From Fomitopsis serialis (Eukaryota; Basidiomycota; Agaricomycetes; Polyporales; Fomitopsidaceae), in the NCBI RefSeq assembly GCF_022376445.1, contig NW_025954964.1, forward strand, positions 372,001 through 436,000: a stretch of DNA of 64,000 nucleotides. Direction: 5' to 3'. The translations under genes and the position numbers were made by a program. This document shows positions 35,017 through 47,639 of the stretch, piece by piece; within the stretch, counting starts at the first letter, position 1; each line of letters starts with the position of its first letter. The notes beneath the pieces were generated by a model. That model did not search any database. It was not told the origin of the DNA and was given only the letters and a program-made list of their open reading frames with translations.

Positions 35017-38000
35017 TTACGATCCCTGAGGTATGAAGGTATCGTTCTTATGATGGACAGGCCTGAAACACTTCCAGTGGCGCCCGATGTGGCAGTTGTT
35101 TCCCACAGGTACAGTCATTTGTCCCCAGCTTACCATGTATAGTTAACATTTGTTATGGTCAGTTAGCGGAGTTCAAAATTTTCAGACTCCCAGACGACGC
35201 AACTTGCACCAACACCACCAAACAAATGCTGTGGCCCAGTGCTTTGTCCTGGGGTGAGGGCCCAAGAAATGCTTCGAGTGGCGCCCAATATGGCAACTGG
35301 TGAGCATGTCATGTGACTGGCAGCCAGGCAGCTCACTGCTAGCGCTCACACTTATAGGCTGCCCCATAGCCCTAGTTAGTAACAATTGTGAATGGACTTG
35401 GTATACTGATCTAATAGCCCTTCATTCAGAGAGTATACACTATCATTATTGAGTAGCTAGAGTGGCTGGCTGGTCCAGAAAATGCGAAATAAAAAATCCA
35501 CATGTGCCTCTGCAGATGTCAAAGTGCCTATTTGTGCCTCAGATGTGTTCCATATGTCTGTAATGACATACATATGTGATTCAGACACTGTACAACTCAG
35601 TGGGTGCTGCACTACAGCCAAAATCAGCCACAATGAGCCATTTGACCCTGTTTTCAGATGTTGTAGTCCATGTACATGGTGTAGTGATGTCTATCATAAT
35701 CCCAAGCACTCACATTCTCCTATTGGGTGCTTCTGTATATTTGACAGATTTTCCGCATTTTTGTGACCTCCATGGGCACCACATCTTGTCCTACTTCCTC
35801 TTTGGGCAGGACACCTACTCTATATGGTAGTTGTGGCATGTAGCTGGCATATAGACACATAGACACAATCTGGGGATATAGAATGGCCATCTATACATAT
35901 GTATTCATGCTACTATGATGTCAGGCTTTGTATGCTGCAGAGACACTGTCTGAAATGTGATCATAGGCTTATATGAGCTCCCTGAATGTGAATCTCACCG
36001 TGTTATTGAGTATACTGCCCTAGTTGATGCAACAATTGTATCATGGAAGGCTATAAGGATTTGACATCATTCATTCTGAATATCTTCTGAATATTCCGCT
36101 TTTTTCAAGTCTATACAAGCCCTCTTGAACACAGTAACAGTCTGCACTTACACTGCTTACTAAGCGCTCATCAAGCGCCCATTGCCGAAGCGGACTTGTA
36201 TACAACTGCAGCCCTGCATTTGTCTGCAACTCAGCTCACCCAAAAGGGATTTTGGAGCAATGTCATTGGTTGAACCAATGGCAAACCTTGCTTTCTAAGG
36301 GAATCATTCAATCTCAGCTCCCCATGCCAAGTTTTTTGATGGCTTGCCCAATGTGGTCAGTGCACTGTCTAGACTCTTACTAGGGCACATTAGATGTGAA
36401 GAAATCTCGGAATATTGACTCTCATGCAGTGCTCCTTGCACACAGGTATGGAGGTCCAAATTAGGTATCCCAGTGCTTGTTCACAGTGTACTGACCATGG
36501 CAAGTGATGCAGTGGCATATGTACAAATTATGCAGGGGTCTATGGCTACCAGATATAAAAATCACCATATATGGGAGATCCCTTGCCTGTTTGGGAAGCT
36601 GATGATAGATCACTTGCTGGGGAGAGGGCCATAGCTGGCAGTACGATCCCTTTTGTTGGATACATGTCAGTTTGTGAACAAATCATTTTCACCACATCAG
36701 AAGTTAAGCTCAGCAAGACTGCTAGTATATTGCCTGCATAGAGTACTGACATATCTTCCGCATTTTGCACCATCCAGCTGCCATCTCATAGCATAAACAT
36801 TTAGAGTAGCCTGCTAATTTATGATGTTGTTCTGATGTGAGGATCATAGTTTGCAATTATGAGCAACATGCCAATTGAGTAAGTATTTGCATTTCCATAT
36901 GAGACTCTCCATTGAAAATACAGACATTATGGATCTGTTTCTTACTTGGTGAATAGCCAAGTTTCAACCAATATTATCAGAATACTAATGAACAGTATCA
37001 CTGGCTTGTGTTGATATCAACAAAGAGAAAATAGCTTGGAAATGTTGCAAAGAAGTATGCCTGTAGATCAACTAGAACTCAAGGAAGGGGAATCTGGGAG
37101 GTTGACTACAGTAACAACTACTCAGCTGGGACTTGCTGTTGTGCAAGTATTAGCCCTTGATCAGAAAGAACTTCTGATACAGGCAGATGTCTTTCAATAG
37201 ATTGTTGACAGTACTTCCCCAAGTACAAACCAATCAACAATAGACAGATAAGTATACCAGTAAGGGATTCTGAAAAAAGGCCCTTCCAGAATTGTCATGT
37301 TATACAAGGAATCCAACCAAAGACTGTCCAGTTTGCTCTCACCATTTGTACACTGAAGTGAACAGTTACCAGGCACTGACCAGTAGTACAAAGCCATACT
37401 AAGGTATGTTACTGGATTGGAGCTCAGCCCACAGTTCCAAGCCAATAGTAATGGGCTCATGTATGATGTGAATCACTGTACCACCATGGTGAGTGCCATC
37501 AAGACTGATAGAGTCATGGGCAGGATTGATCACTGAGGTCTGGGACGATTGAAGGTACAGAGGAGTACAGAAGCAAGTGGTAGATGAGATGAATATTTGG
37601 ACTTCTCACAGGGATGCTCCTTTTGAGCATTTCCCAAGTGCACTCCCCCTTAGCTACATAAATACTTCATAGAATCGAAATAGTAGAAGACTCAGTCCAC
37701 CACTTTCCCAGGCCATTCAAGATGCACAATAAGGCTCAAAAAGTAGCGAAAAAGCAAGGCAAGGGTATGTGTGTTAATGATTGCCACTGATCATCAAGCA
37801 TGTGCTCTGTGAAACATGAGGGACCACATGGATGTTAACCTGAAACACTAGTGTAGCCCTATGAAAACTCAGAAATAGTGTACAGCTTGATGAGCCACTC
37901 ATAGATTGCCTACCAGCTGGAATATTATCATCAATATTCTGAGCTAATAGTCACCCAGTAACAGCTTTCAGATCATCTGGTCACAAGGGGCCTAAGGAAA

Positions 38001-40583
38001 GTACTAGGAGCCTGGTAATAGTCCAGTCAGTACATACACAATGAAGTGCTACAAAGCATGACAATGTGAGGAACAAAAGATCACCTGAATGTGGTGAGAA
38101 GGCATTGTGAATACTACAGTGAAGTCCATGAAAAGGAAATCAAATAAACATAACAAAGTGCGGGAATGATAACAACTGCTGCTTATCCTATTCAAAGATC
38201 ACATGTGTGGAATTCCTTGTGAAAATGCCTTGTCCCTAACAACAGCCTGCATACTAAGACTTGCACATGGGGTCATTGTAGCCTCTCCTGGGTATTCTAG
38301 TAATGCCTGTTATCAATGGTCATGCACTCTGGTCATAAGTCAAGGGATTTCTATATCTCCAGACACTCCCAAGGTAATTAATTACCAGTGTCATTTTCTG
38401 GCTGACTGTGTGTGCACATACAATGGTACTATATTTGGATTAGACACCATATGTTGATATTGACATTCCTCTGGCATGGCAGATACCATCCAGGATCAAC
38501 TGCCAAATTGGGTGCTAGTAGGCACACTGCCACATATTCATGCTTCCCAATGCTGTTCAAACATCACACATGTTCACACCTGGGTATAAAGTGTTATTTT
38601 TCCACTTTCCATATAACATGAAAGGACCCAGCATGAGTAGCTGACATTTTATAATCACATGTAAAAGGAAATAATTGCAGAAAATGAGAGTACTCCCAAA
38701 ATCATATTATTGACTAGAGATCTATAAAAGGACAGCCTTATATTGGCTCAGAAGTCCATGGTAGTATGGCCTCTTCACTGTTGCTTAGTAAGCAATGCAA
38801 GTCTGCATTATTTCCAGAGCAACCATGGCTTCTTCTGAGCCCAATCAGAAAGAAAGCTGCCTTTTCTATCTCCACATACCAAGGGCCATTGCATAAGAAT
38901 AGGATGATGGTAGTGCATACAGAGGTTAGATATCTTCCAGGCAAAAATTATCTGAGGGACTTACAACCAAGCATAGCACCATCATACTATATAAATGGCA
39001 CTGCTTCATATTGACAAGATTAGTCAAAGACATGCTTATACTGGACTGCTACAATAGAGCTGCTGACATCAGGCTATGTGCATCTGCATTAGCACATGTG
39101 GGATGTACTGTTGCATTGGCCTACAACAGTCAGCACAATGTGAAGTCATGGGATTGTCTGATTTTATCTTATTTCCTACTATTTATCTAGCATTGCAGAG
39201 ACCATCAAAGACTTTGATACACTATGTGTGGTAATGTGGTGGCCCCACTTTATGACATTGCTAGTTTATGAAGTTTCTCACAACAGTAGTAACTGCATAA
39301 CACAACTTGTACAATGTCTTTGTATCACTTTTTAGGATCAGTACAGTGTGAAAAAGATCTGTGGACCCACAATTCTGATGGCTATGCTATTGACATGTGA
39401 CACAGAGTGAGTATCATGAACATGCTCAGCATGAACTGTGCCACAGCCTTTGTGCCACAGGTGTCCACCATTTTCTGAATATGCTATAGCCAATCACTAC
39501 TTACAGCAAACAGTACAAGGTGAGCCTGAGTGGAATCATTCGAAGTATTGTCTTGTTTTATCCGCATTTTCTGAGCCCAGACACAGCAGGTAACTCAGAC
39601 TTTCCATTTTGGGAATGTAAGCTATCACATATAGCAGGTTTGGTCACACAATTCATAGGCAGTTGGTAAGCATCACAGGAAAAACAAACAATGTGAAAGA
39701 ACCAGTGTTCACAGAGCCATATGCTGGTGCTATATTTGTATGAATCTATGGGAAAGCATACTATGTAAAGCCTCTCTGGCATCATATACATGACTAGGAA
39801 TTTTCCCAATTGTTTTTGATTTTTTGGGAGACCATAGCACAGCAAATACATTGTCACTAATGAGCTTGTGGCTTGCATTCAAACTCAGCCCAATAGCCTG
39901 CCTTTGCAGGGCCTATTGAAGAGTTGAACTAGACAGAATAGCCTAGGATCCTGTCTGGAGCTGCCAGTCCCGGGAATTCCAGGTGATAATGGTGCTTACA
40001 AGATGGACCAAGACTCACTGACAGAGTGGCTTACATCAGGCTATGCATGGGTCATTCTGCATTATTATATGTTTTCTGCCATATTGGAGCCTCAACAGTC
40101 AACTCAATATGAATTCATAGTACTATCTGATTTTTCTCTGATTTTCCTGCTATTTATCCAGTCCTGCAGAGGCCATGCACGGCCAACTTCCCAAATGGGC
40201 AGGGGACTGACCATATATGGCCGTTTTGTATGTTTGATATCCCCCACTTCACAGAGCCTCTCATACATGTGGAACTGTCTAGTAGAAGCATCATACACAC
40301 ACCAAGATCTGCTTATATGCCTCAGTATCATCACTTATGATGGTCAGTACTCTCAAAGACACCTAATCTGGACACTGCTATCAGTACCCAAGGGGCATCC
40401 CATGGAGAAGCAATATTTTGGGATTTTTCCACATTCAATGGGGCTCTAGTAAGAGCTCAGGTAGTGTGGCTTCAAGCCATCAAAAAACTCGGCATGAAGA
40501 GCTGAGATTGAAAGATTACTTTAAAAGTAACATTTGTCAGCAGTCCAGCCAATGGGAGTGCTCCAAAATCCTTTTGAGTGACC

Positions 40584-40625
40584 GGAGTCATCGACAGGCC
40601 GGAATTCCGGCCTGTCGACGACTCC
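40584..40625. repeat. 42-bp palindrome centred on GGAATTCC (second copy)
   Basis: Same palindrome as 29366-29407 at the equivalent position of the parallel R1 copy; a single mismatch between arms, at a different base from the other copy. Confidence 0.9.
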
Positions 40626-41734
40626 GCTTCGGCAACGGGCGCTTAACGGGCGCTTAGTAAGCGATGTAAGTTCAGCCTGTTACTGCAGCAAATCTGACTT
40701 GTTTTGGGCTCAGAAAAGTCCAGGAAAATCGGATAATATTCCAGGAGATCTGTGGAGCATTTATGAGCATATTCACAAGTAGAGAGGATTGTCCTGTATA
40801 GTTATTCAGTGCTGGGACATCAACACATACTTGCTATGACAATATTTCTCCATTTGTAGCACTGCTGTGCATGTTTCAGAGACATCAATGTGTTGGACAC
40901 TATACACTTGGCCATAGAGGACATCTGTCATGTGTTTCAGATGCAACAGAACAAATGCATATTCACAGAGTCACTTCTGTTTTTTATCTTAGCATTTTGC
41001 TACTCATTCAACCACTTCTCTCAAGAAACTATGATAGACACTATGAATGAAGGGCTATGAGGTGAGCTTATGATATCTATAACAGTTGGTTGGAGCTCAG
41101 TCAGTGTATCCCAGTCACATGCTACCCAATCATGTCTACAGAGGTAGGGGTGTTTCTCTGCATTTTGAATTTTATACATGGGCAAGCCATACTGGTCATA
41201 GCCTCTGGGGGTCCTATAGTGGATCAATTTCTTACATACAGCAGGTACTACAAGTGGGTCCAGTTGCACAGAATTTTCCCTGGTTTTATCTGCATTTTCT
41301 GAGCCCAGACTGAGCAGCTGCATTGGTATTACCATTTGGGGAAGGTTAGCTACCCTTTATGGCAGGTTTCAGATGTCATAAAGACATACAGAATCTATGG
41401 GCAGTCTACAGGCTTCAAAAGAGTCACTTTGAGGGTGAAAAGGGATGCACTCATGTGCACAGAGGCATTTGTGTGTTTTTTATTGTGTGAATTGTGCCAT
41501 AACCACTGAAGGTAATGGGCAAGTCACAGCAGCTATAGACTCTATGACATCATACCTATCACATAGATTATTTTGGGAATTTTCCGCATTTTAGTGGGGC
41601 CACAGTACAGCAGGTACAGTGCCACTAAGGAGCCTGTGGCTGAGATTCAAACTCAGCCCAAAATCTCGGCAGCCTGCCTGATTAGGGCAGAAAAGGGGCT
41701 GTTGCACCAATCAGAGCAGCTCGGCATCTCTCTC

Positions 41735-41793
41735 ATGCCGTTCGGAGGTGCAACCGTGCCAAATTTCCGCACGGATGCACCTCCGAACGGCAT
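41735..41793. repeat. 59-bp near-palindrome, insertion relative to the other R1 copy
   Basis: Arms ATGCCGTTCGGAGGTGCA and TGCACCTCCGAACGGCAT (18 bp, perfect) enclose CCGTGC...AAATTT...GCACGG. The parallel copy at about 30482-30490 reads CTCGGCATCTGGGCGC with no palindrome. CGGCATCT stands on both sides here (41722-41729 and 41788-41795), as an 8-bp duplication would, although the right one overlaps the palindrome arm. Confidence 0.85.
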
Positions 41794-42009
41794 CTGGGCG
41801 CTTAGCGCGCGCTTAGTAAGCGATGCAAGTGCGGACTATTACTCTGCTTATATGGGCTTATTTAGACCCAGGAAAAAGCGCAAAAATCAGAGAATATTGG
41901 AGATGGACCAGGGAATGTGATTGAATCTGTCTATGAGATATGCTTGACATCAATAAAGGCAGCATTTCCAATAACTGTGTAACATCACTGATGTTACCTC
42001 AGTGAGCTT

Positions 42010-42972
42010 ATTCATACAAGCCTGCTACTTGACTGTAGGAACTACTCATGTAGTTGAGGACACCCCATAGGATGGTAGTGTAAGTATAGATGCATATATG
42101 TATTCTGTGCTTGCGTCTGTGTGCAAGACAAAGCCAGTGGCTGCATAATTGCCATATGAAGTATATTGCCTTCCCAAAGAGGAATCATACACAAACTGGT
42201 GAATCTGGGGCTCAGAAAAATCCAGAAAATCTATGAAATATACAGACACATCAAAGACAAGTGCATGGTTACTTTTAGTCCCAATTTTGGTCATTACATG
42301 GTGTCCATGGGCCACAATATGGCAATGGATGGTAAAATGACCCATTGTTGACCTTGTTAGCTCTGTTATAGAAATCACTGAGCAGTACACAGTGCCTAAA
42401 CCACCCATATATATCACAGTGTGCATACAGAACATATTTCAGCCATAAACAAGTACTTTGAATCTGCAGAGGCACATGTGCATTTTGATATTTTGCATTT
42501 CCTGGCCTAGCCAGCCACTGTATGCACTCAGTAAAATCCCTGTATACTCTCTGCATGAAGGACTATCAGATGAGTATACTATGTATACTATGCCTTGTTA
42601 CTGGCTGAGACTATATAGGCACTACAGTGTGTGAGCGCTTGCAGCATTGAGCCACCAAGCTGCCAGTCACATGATATGTTCACCAGTTTCCTTATTGGGG
42701 GAGTTGCTAAGGCGTTTCATGGGCCCCATATCCATAACTGAGCGCTTAGCCACTGCATTTGTTTGTATCTGTTGGTCCAAGTTGCGTTGTCTGGGAGTCT
42801 GAAATTTCAGACTCAGATAAGCAACCTATACTAACAGTTACTTATCTCTGCTTATCGGGGTGGCTGCATGTCACGTGCACTGTGGGAACAAACTGCCATT
42901 CTGGAGGAATCGCTAAGGCGTTTCATGGTGGTCCATCATAAGAACGATACCTTCGTACCTCAGGGATCGTAA
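42010..42972. repeat. R1 right arm, inverted partner of 63038-64000
   Basis: Positions pair as p and 106010-p with 63000-64000. Four chance frames of 60-129 codons are identical in both copies, so the nucleotide identity is close to complete over at least 963 bp. The parallel arm at 30.7-31.66 kb and the left arm at 35.0-36.0 kb are clearly more diverged. Confidence 0.88.
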
Positions 42973-43600
42973 CCTTTACAGTATTGCATAAATGGCGGGA
43001 AAACGAGCAAAACATTAGATAACACTATTGTCCCATTGTGGGTTGATAGGACTTATGTGTGATGCTGAGTACTTGTGGATGAGATGGAAAGGGATAGCAG
43101 AAACACAGAGTCTGGTGCAATAGGCTCAGCCACATGCCATGTGAGGTTCACTCGTCCACAGGTCAAAATTTTGACCTGTGGACGAGTCATCTTGCAGTGT
43201 AGTCTCCCAGGCTCCACTGAAATATGCTGTTTAAGGGAATTAGCCTCTGACTGGCCTTACTATTTGGCCAAAGGCTCTCAAGTCCATGTATCTGCTGTAC
43301 TGTAGCCTTCAGAAATACAACAAATCCCCAACATATTCTCTCTGATAGGTATGATGTCATAGAGTCTGTAGCTGCTGTGACTTGCCCATCAACTTCAGTG
43401 GTTACTGTATCGGTCCGGGATCTCGGCCAGTACTAGGTAGTGGGTCAGAGACGTTACAGATACCCCCTATGCCCCCAATCGCTCCAAATTTGTTATATGC
43501 GTGAACATATGCATCTCATCTACACTCACACCAATTTTTAGACTCACCCATGGATTTCTGGGAGAAGGATGTGGGAATTTGTGAGATGATACCCCAATTT
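42973..43600. other. Spacer with R1 scraps and a 38-bp palindrome
   Basis: About 43335-43400 is an inverted scrap of the R1 stretch at 41510-41575 (TGATGTCATAGAGTCT...). A copy of the GATCTCGGCCAG start lies at 43412. No gene seen. Confidence 0.5.
43150..43187. repeat. 38-bp perfect palindrome centred on AAAATTTT
   Basis: ACTCGTCCACAGGTCAAAA followed by its exact inverse. Arm similarity to the 42-bp palindromes (AGTCGTCGACAGGCCGG against ACTCGTCCACAGGTCAA) suggests one family. Confidence 0.92.
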
Positions 43601-46110
43601 GGGACTTTTCACGTGCATGCTGCCTCTCCTCCGCTGCACCCTCTCATCCCTCGCCCATCCCCGCACATCAGCAATTGTTATTTCTCATGCCATACATCTG
43701 TCTCTTGTCTGGGATATCTTTCTACTGTTCTGCCACCTCCAGCACTGTTTAGATCGGCTTTCCGCACCGGACACGCGCTGCCCAACACCTTGAGGCAAAT
43801 CCATTCTGGGAGCCCGGATTCTGAAGGAGTGTCACTCGGAAAGGTGCGTCCCAGAAATTAAAAGGAGTTTCTTTGACGTAGGGGAACTGTCTCATTTTTA
43901 GGTATTTTCTGTGCCCGTCAATGCACCCAGCCAACGCTCACCCCTTCTTCGATCACCACGGCCAATTCAAGCATCTATACCAAATGGTATAGTGCCAATC
44001 ACCGCAGGTTATGTACATAAGGTGCGTACATCATTACAGAACCCAACAAACCTGTTTTTGTTGGATCTACTTCGCTGATCATGGAACACAGTAACATCGC
44101 TTCCCTGTACCCCAGCCTCAAGCCGACATTACGATGTCCGTGTGTCTCTGCAAGCTTGCAGTCAAGTCACCACTTGTCGGATGAACAAATGGGTGCACCG
44201 AGGGCTACAGTGACGCCTCAGCTATAAAGGTGAGTCTTTCCCTTGGAGCTCACACTGACAGTCTTTGAACAGTATTACCTCGAATCTGCCACCATGTCCG
44301 CATGCATCTCCTTCGACAATGACTACAGTGACATGCCACCACTGGAGGATATTTCCTCTGACGAAGATAGTGACGCTGTCGTCATCAGCGAGAACATTGA
44401 CAACGGCACTCCCGAGGAAGGCGCTAAGCACGCGAAGGGATTCAGTGAGTGACTACTGAAGCAGATATGTAGTTTTAGTGGTGTCAAGAACTGCTGAATG
44501 GACGTATTAACATGAATATACCACGTGCAGAGCTGCTCAACCGCGTTTTGTGAGCCATAAACCACTCTTTGTCACTCATATCGCAGTTCATGCTAATTGG
44601 GAAAAATCCCAAACCATTTGGCGCCGAAAGTGTTTTTCCTGATGGTGGTCGAAGTCAATAATGCACACTATGCGCTAACCTCACTGTCCGCACGCTGCGA
44701 CACAGAGCATCATGTCACGAGCCGCCACCTTGTGCGACCAGTTGGGGAGCGCCACACAATCATCCCCACACCCACCAACGAGTACATTGCACTGATCAAG
44801 GAATATCCGTCCCTGTTCGACAACGTCTACAACATGGACGAGGCGGGTGTGATGCTCAACAGGAAGAACCACTCCGAGCAGCTCATCGACCACAATGAGC
44901 AGGTCGTCGACCATGACACTCGAGGTAACGTACTCATTACAATCATTGTACAGTGTCTAATGGACTGGCCCTCCATCACGCATCATCAAGGTGAAGACAG
45001 TGTCGCTGAACAGGGGAAGGATGATCAACCCGCTCAGGGTGAGGTAAGTCTGATCAGCTTATCAGCTCATATCCTCTGACGTCGTGTTTCCTGTAGTGTC
45101 CCATGCTTGGAAAATGGGTGGACTAGTCTTGGGGGGAGTTAGTTGGAGGATGACTCCCAGCCTGAGCCTGCGACTTTGTAGCTCAACATCTCAGGCCACC
45201 GGTTTGCTCATTCTTGACCGTTATACCTCGCATTGCAAATACAATCTCTTCAAGTACACTTTGAGCATCTGTCTCTCACTGTATGAGTGCTGCCTTTGCA
45301 CCACTCATGCTGTAATCTTATCATTAAGCTGCATCGTCTACTTAACTGGCTGCGTGAGAAGTTGGTTGACACATTCACAGTGATCTTCGCAAAACCTGCT
45401 TGTGCCGGGGTGCCCTTCCATCTCGGTATGATCCCGGATTACACGCCTGGGCTAAACATGACCACACAAAAACCCACCAGTTTGCAATTGAACCAACTAT
45501 CTCTCCTTCCCTGTCTATCACCACCACACCGTGAACATGAGCCTCTTTCCCCCGTCCGCTCCTGCCAACTCCTCTGGCCAGCCTGCTGGTTTTATCATTG
45601 CCGGGCTGCCGCTTCTTCCCTCTTCCTCCGCCTCTCGTGCTGTTCTCTTCGAGCAAGTGCAGGATCTGCACATGATTGCGCAGGCCTGCATGGACCAGGT
45701 CAAGCGCGATTTTTCCTCCTGCAACTCAAGGACTGCGAAAATGAGGCCCTGCGGCAGAAGCTCAGAAAGCAGCAGAAGCGCGAGGAGAAGGAGATGGAGC
45801 AGAAGCGACAGGTCATTGCTGCTCACTCCAAGTCTGGGACTCAGCGGGAATGCACCACTCTCAAAGGTCGCGAGGAGGTAGAGTGCTTCCATGGACCATG
45901 ACATACAGGGCCTTCGGCGCCGCAGGGACGTTTGCCATCTGGACGATCAATGGGACTGCGGCGCTGATGAGGTGCTGCAGCTTGGGGCCCTTGATTCACG
46001 TGGGGTCTCAGGCTTGCTGGGGATCACCACCACAAGGTCGGAAACTGGGGTCGGGGATGGTGAAGAGGAAGAGGTATGCGAGGATGTCTTTGCCAGACAG
46101 GAAGACAGTG
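43600..46110 (+). pseudogene. Pogo-like element copy 1, decayed transposase
   Basis: Similar to copy 2 at 48810-51665 from the upstream region on. Shared features are an upstream block with A-F-R-x-G-H...I-H-[ST]-G-S coding potential, AACATTACGATGT-like sequence, CAGCTATAAAGG (44219-44230), and an acidic N-terminus from ATG 44294 (ends at 44452, acceptor not found). Later come Y-N-M-D-E-A-G-V (about 44830, first DDE Asp), L-I-L-D-R-Y-T-S-H (about 45210, Gly of L-D-G lost) and C-terminal L-Q-L-K-D...L-R-Q-K-L (45710-45780). The CENP-B helix-turn-helix part is missing. Frames change several times, so no functional transposase remains. Confidence 0.7.
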
Positions 46111-46581
46111 TAGCTAGTCCTTGTGGGACGTACTTAGTGCAGTACATGAATGAGGCTCAAGTGGTGCGTTACTGCGCTGTCTCACCCAGGCAGGCAAACA
46201 GTAAGAATTGGTGTTCAAGTTGCGCCATCACGGTCGCGGACACCGTACAGCGGCAGAAGACTCGAGGAGTACAAGGTCAGGCATTCAATGCATATCATGA
46301 TAACATTCTCACCACGATATAAGTACAACCGTTCGGAACGTGCTCGCACCAATCTACAAGCCCGGAGCAACAGGCACACCACGATTTGCGCAGAAGGAGT
46401 TTCCTGATGTGATTAGAATTCGAGGGCTGAGGAGGAGTCAGCATATGCCCTCTTGCTAAATAAATTGCTGTTACACACCAGCGTTGTTGTTCATGTGTCC
46501 GACCTTGAAGATCTGTTTTGTAGATGGGGAACCAGACACGCCTTGTTGCTGCCCGGATGCCCTCAGCTTCCGTGCATAGGA

Positions 46582-47362
46582 TCACGCCTCTTCCATCACA
46601 GCTCTGAGGACAGCACAATCTGTGACTATGATGTTTTTACCCGTGGACTTGTCGACATCGGGTTCCTTCGTATATAACTGCGGCAGCAGGCTCGCCCGGC
46701 TCAGCTGGTGGCGGTCCTAGGGCCAGTAAGTACACTGAGTTGTCACAATGATCGAACACTGCGACTTACTGTCGGGGGAAGAGCCTTCCAGTGCTGATAG
46801 CACAGCAGGAAGCGCGAGAGGAACCAAGGCAGCAGGGTGGTGTAGTCCGTCCGAGCTGACACTGTCCTTTTGCATTTTTGTAAGTGTCTGTACCGAGCAC
46901 CTGCACGGTTGCAAGCTGACTCAGAATGGCCTCGTTTTCCCTCACAAGCGACCACCAGTCGCTCAGATTCTCCAAGTAATGCAGTGTCACGTGCATATTG
47001 TTCCCAGCACTGCGTGTGGTGAGTGCCTCAAGGAAAACAGTGTTCAACTTTTGAAGCCTGAGATCAAGATGCAGATCCCCACTCGCTGCAAGCACTGTCT
47101 CGACCTCCATGGTGATTGCCCTTGGGTTGTGCCGGGCTAGCGGGTGTGCCGTGGGATCAACTGTGAGGACGGGTGCAGCGTTGAGGGGTGCGGCGTCGAC
47201 AGCAGGCGCGGGGTTGACGAGCAGAGGGGGGCCAAGCGGGCTGTGGGAGACAGCATAGGTGATGTCATTGAAGCCATTGGGGACGGCTGTAACAGCATTC
47301 ATGGCGTCGACAGCAGCAGGTTGCGGCCCAGTCACTCGCATGATCCACGACTGGTCTGCCAT
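46582..47362 (-). CDS. Hypothetical protein, unrecognised, spliced
   Basis: ATG at 47360-47362. An open reading begins with an A/V/P-rich segment, then residues about 95-160 with a helical look (L-Q-K-L-N-T-V-F-L-E-A-L, L-H-Y-L-E-N-L-S-D-W-W). The part near 46860-46770 reads best as T-D-Y-T-T-L-L-P-W-F-L. An intron 46769-46717 (GTAAGT...TAG, 53 nt) joins in phase to a final exon ending at TGA 46582-46584. The frame change near 46870 needs a very short intron or a one-base error, so the gene model is not certain. No domain recognised. It lies between the two pogo-like copies, on the opposite strand, and could be cargo or an older host gene. Confidence 0.45.
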
Positions 47363-47639
47363 GGTGTGGGTTAGTGGGCAGCCAGGCAGCACTTTTAACC
47401 CTGCAATACTTGTTTGTAAGACTCCAGAAGGGCATCAACTGTTCAGTGCTGAATGCAGTACTGATGACCCTTACCAGTGGTGCACCCACGGCCTGCCATA
47501 CAGGCTCTCAGAAGAAGCCTGGGTTGGACGCAGGCACGGCTCCTCATATCCTTATACCCCCATCCCCGTCTTGCCTTGCCCTTGCCTCGTAACCCCCTTC
47601 TTGCCCTTGTTCTCAGCCTGATGCTCCGCCCTCATCTTC

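Larger units (their letters stand above)
35017..42972. mobile_element. R1: about 8-kb non-coding repeat with long terminal inverted repeats
   Basis: It begins TTACGATCCCTGAGGTA and ends with the inverse. The left arm (35017-about 36400) pairs with the right arm (about 40400-42972), except that the right arm holds an extra roughly 1.1 kb between two copies of the module CGCTTAGTAAGCG. The centre (36600-38490) is shared with 15570-17360 and, inverted, with parts of 61.3-62.69 kb. There is no frame longer than about 150 codons and no transposase motif. The flanks (AATTGCTG on the left, CCTTTACA on the right) do not match, so the two ends may not come from one insertion. CpG is scarce. Confidence 0.7.

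Noticed and set aside
35017..42972. Clean single insertion of R1 at 35017-42972
   Set aside because: The flanks (AATTGCTG and CCTTTACA) do not form a duplication of any length I tried, so I describe the ends without claiming one insertion event.
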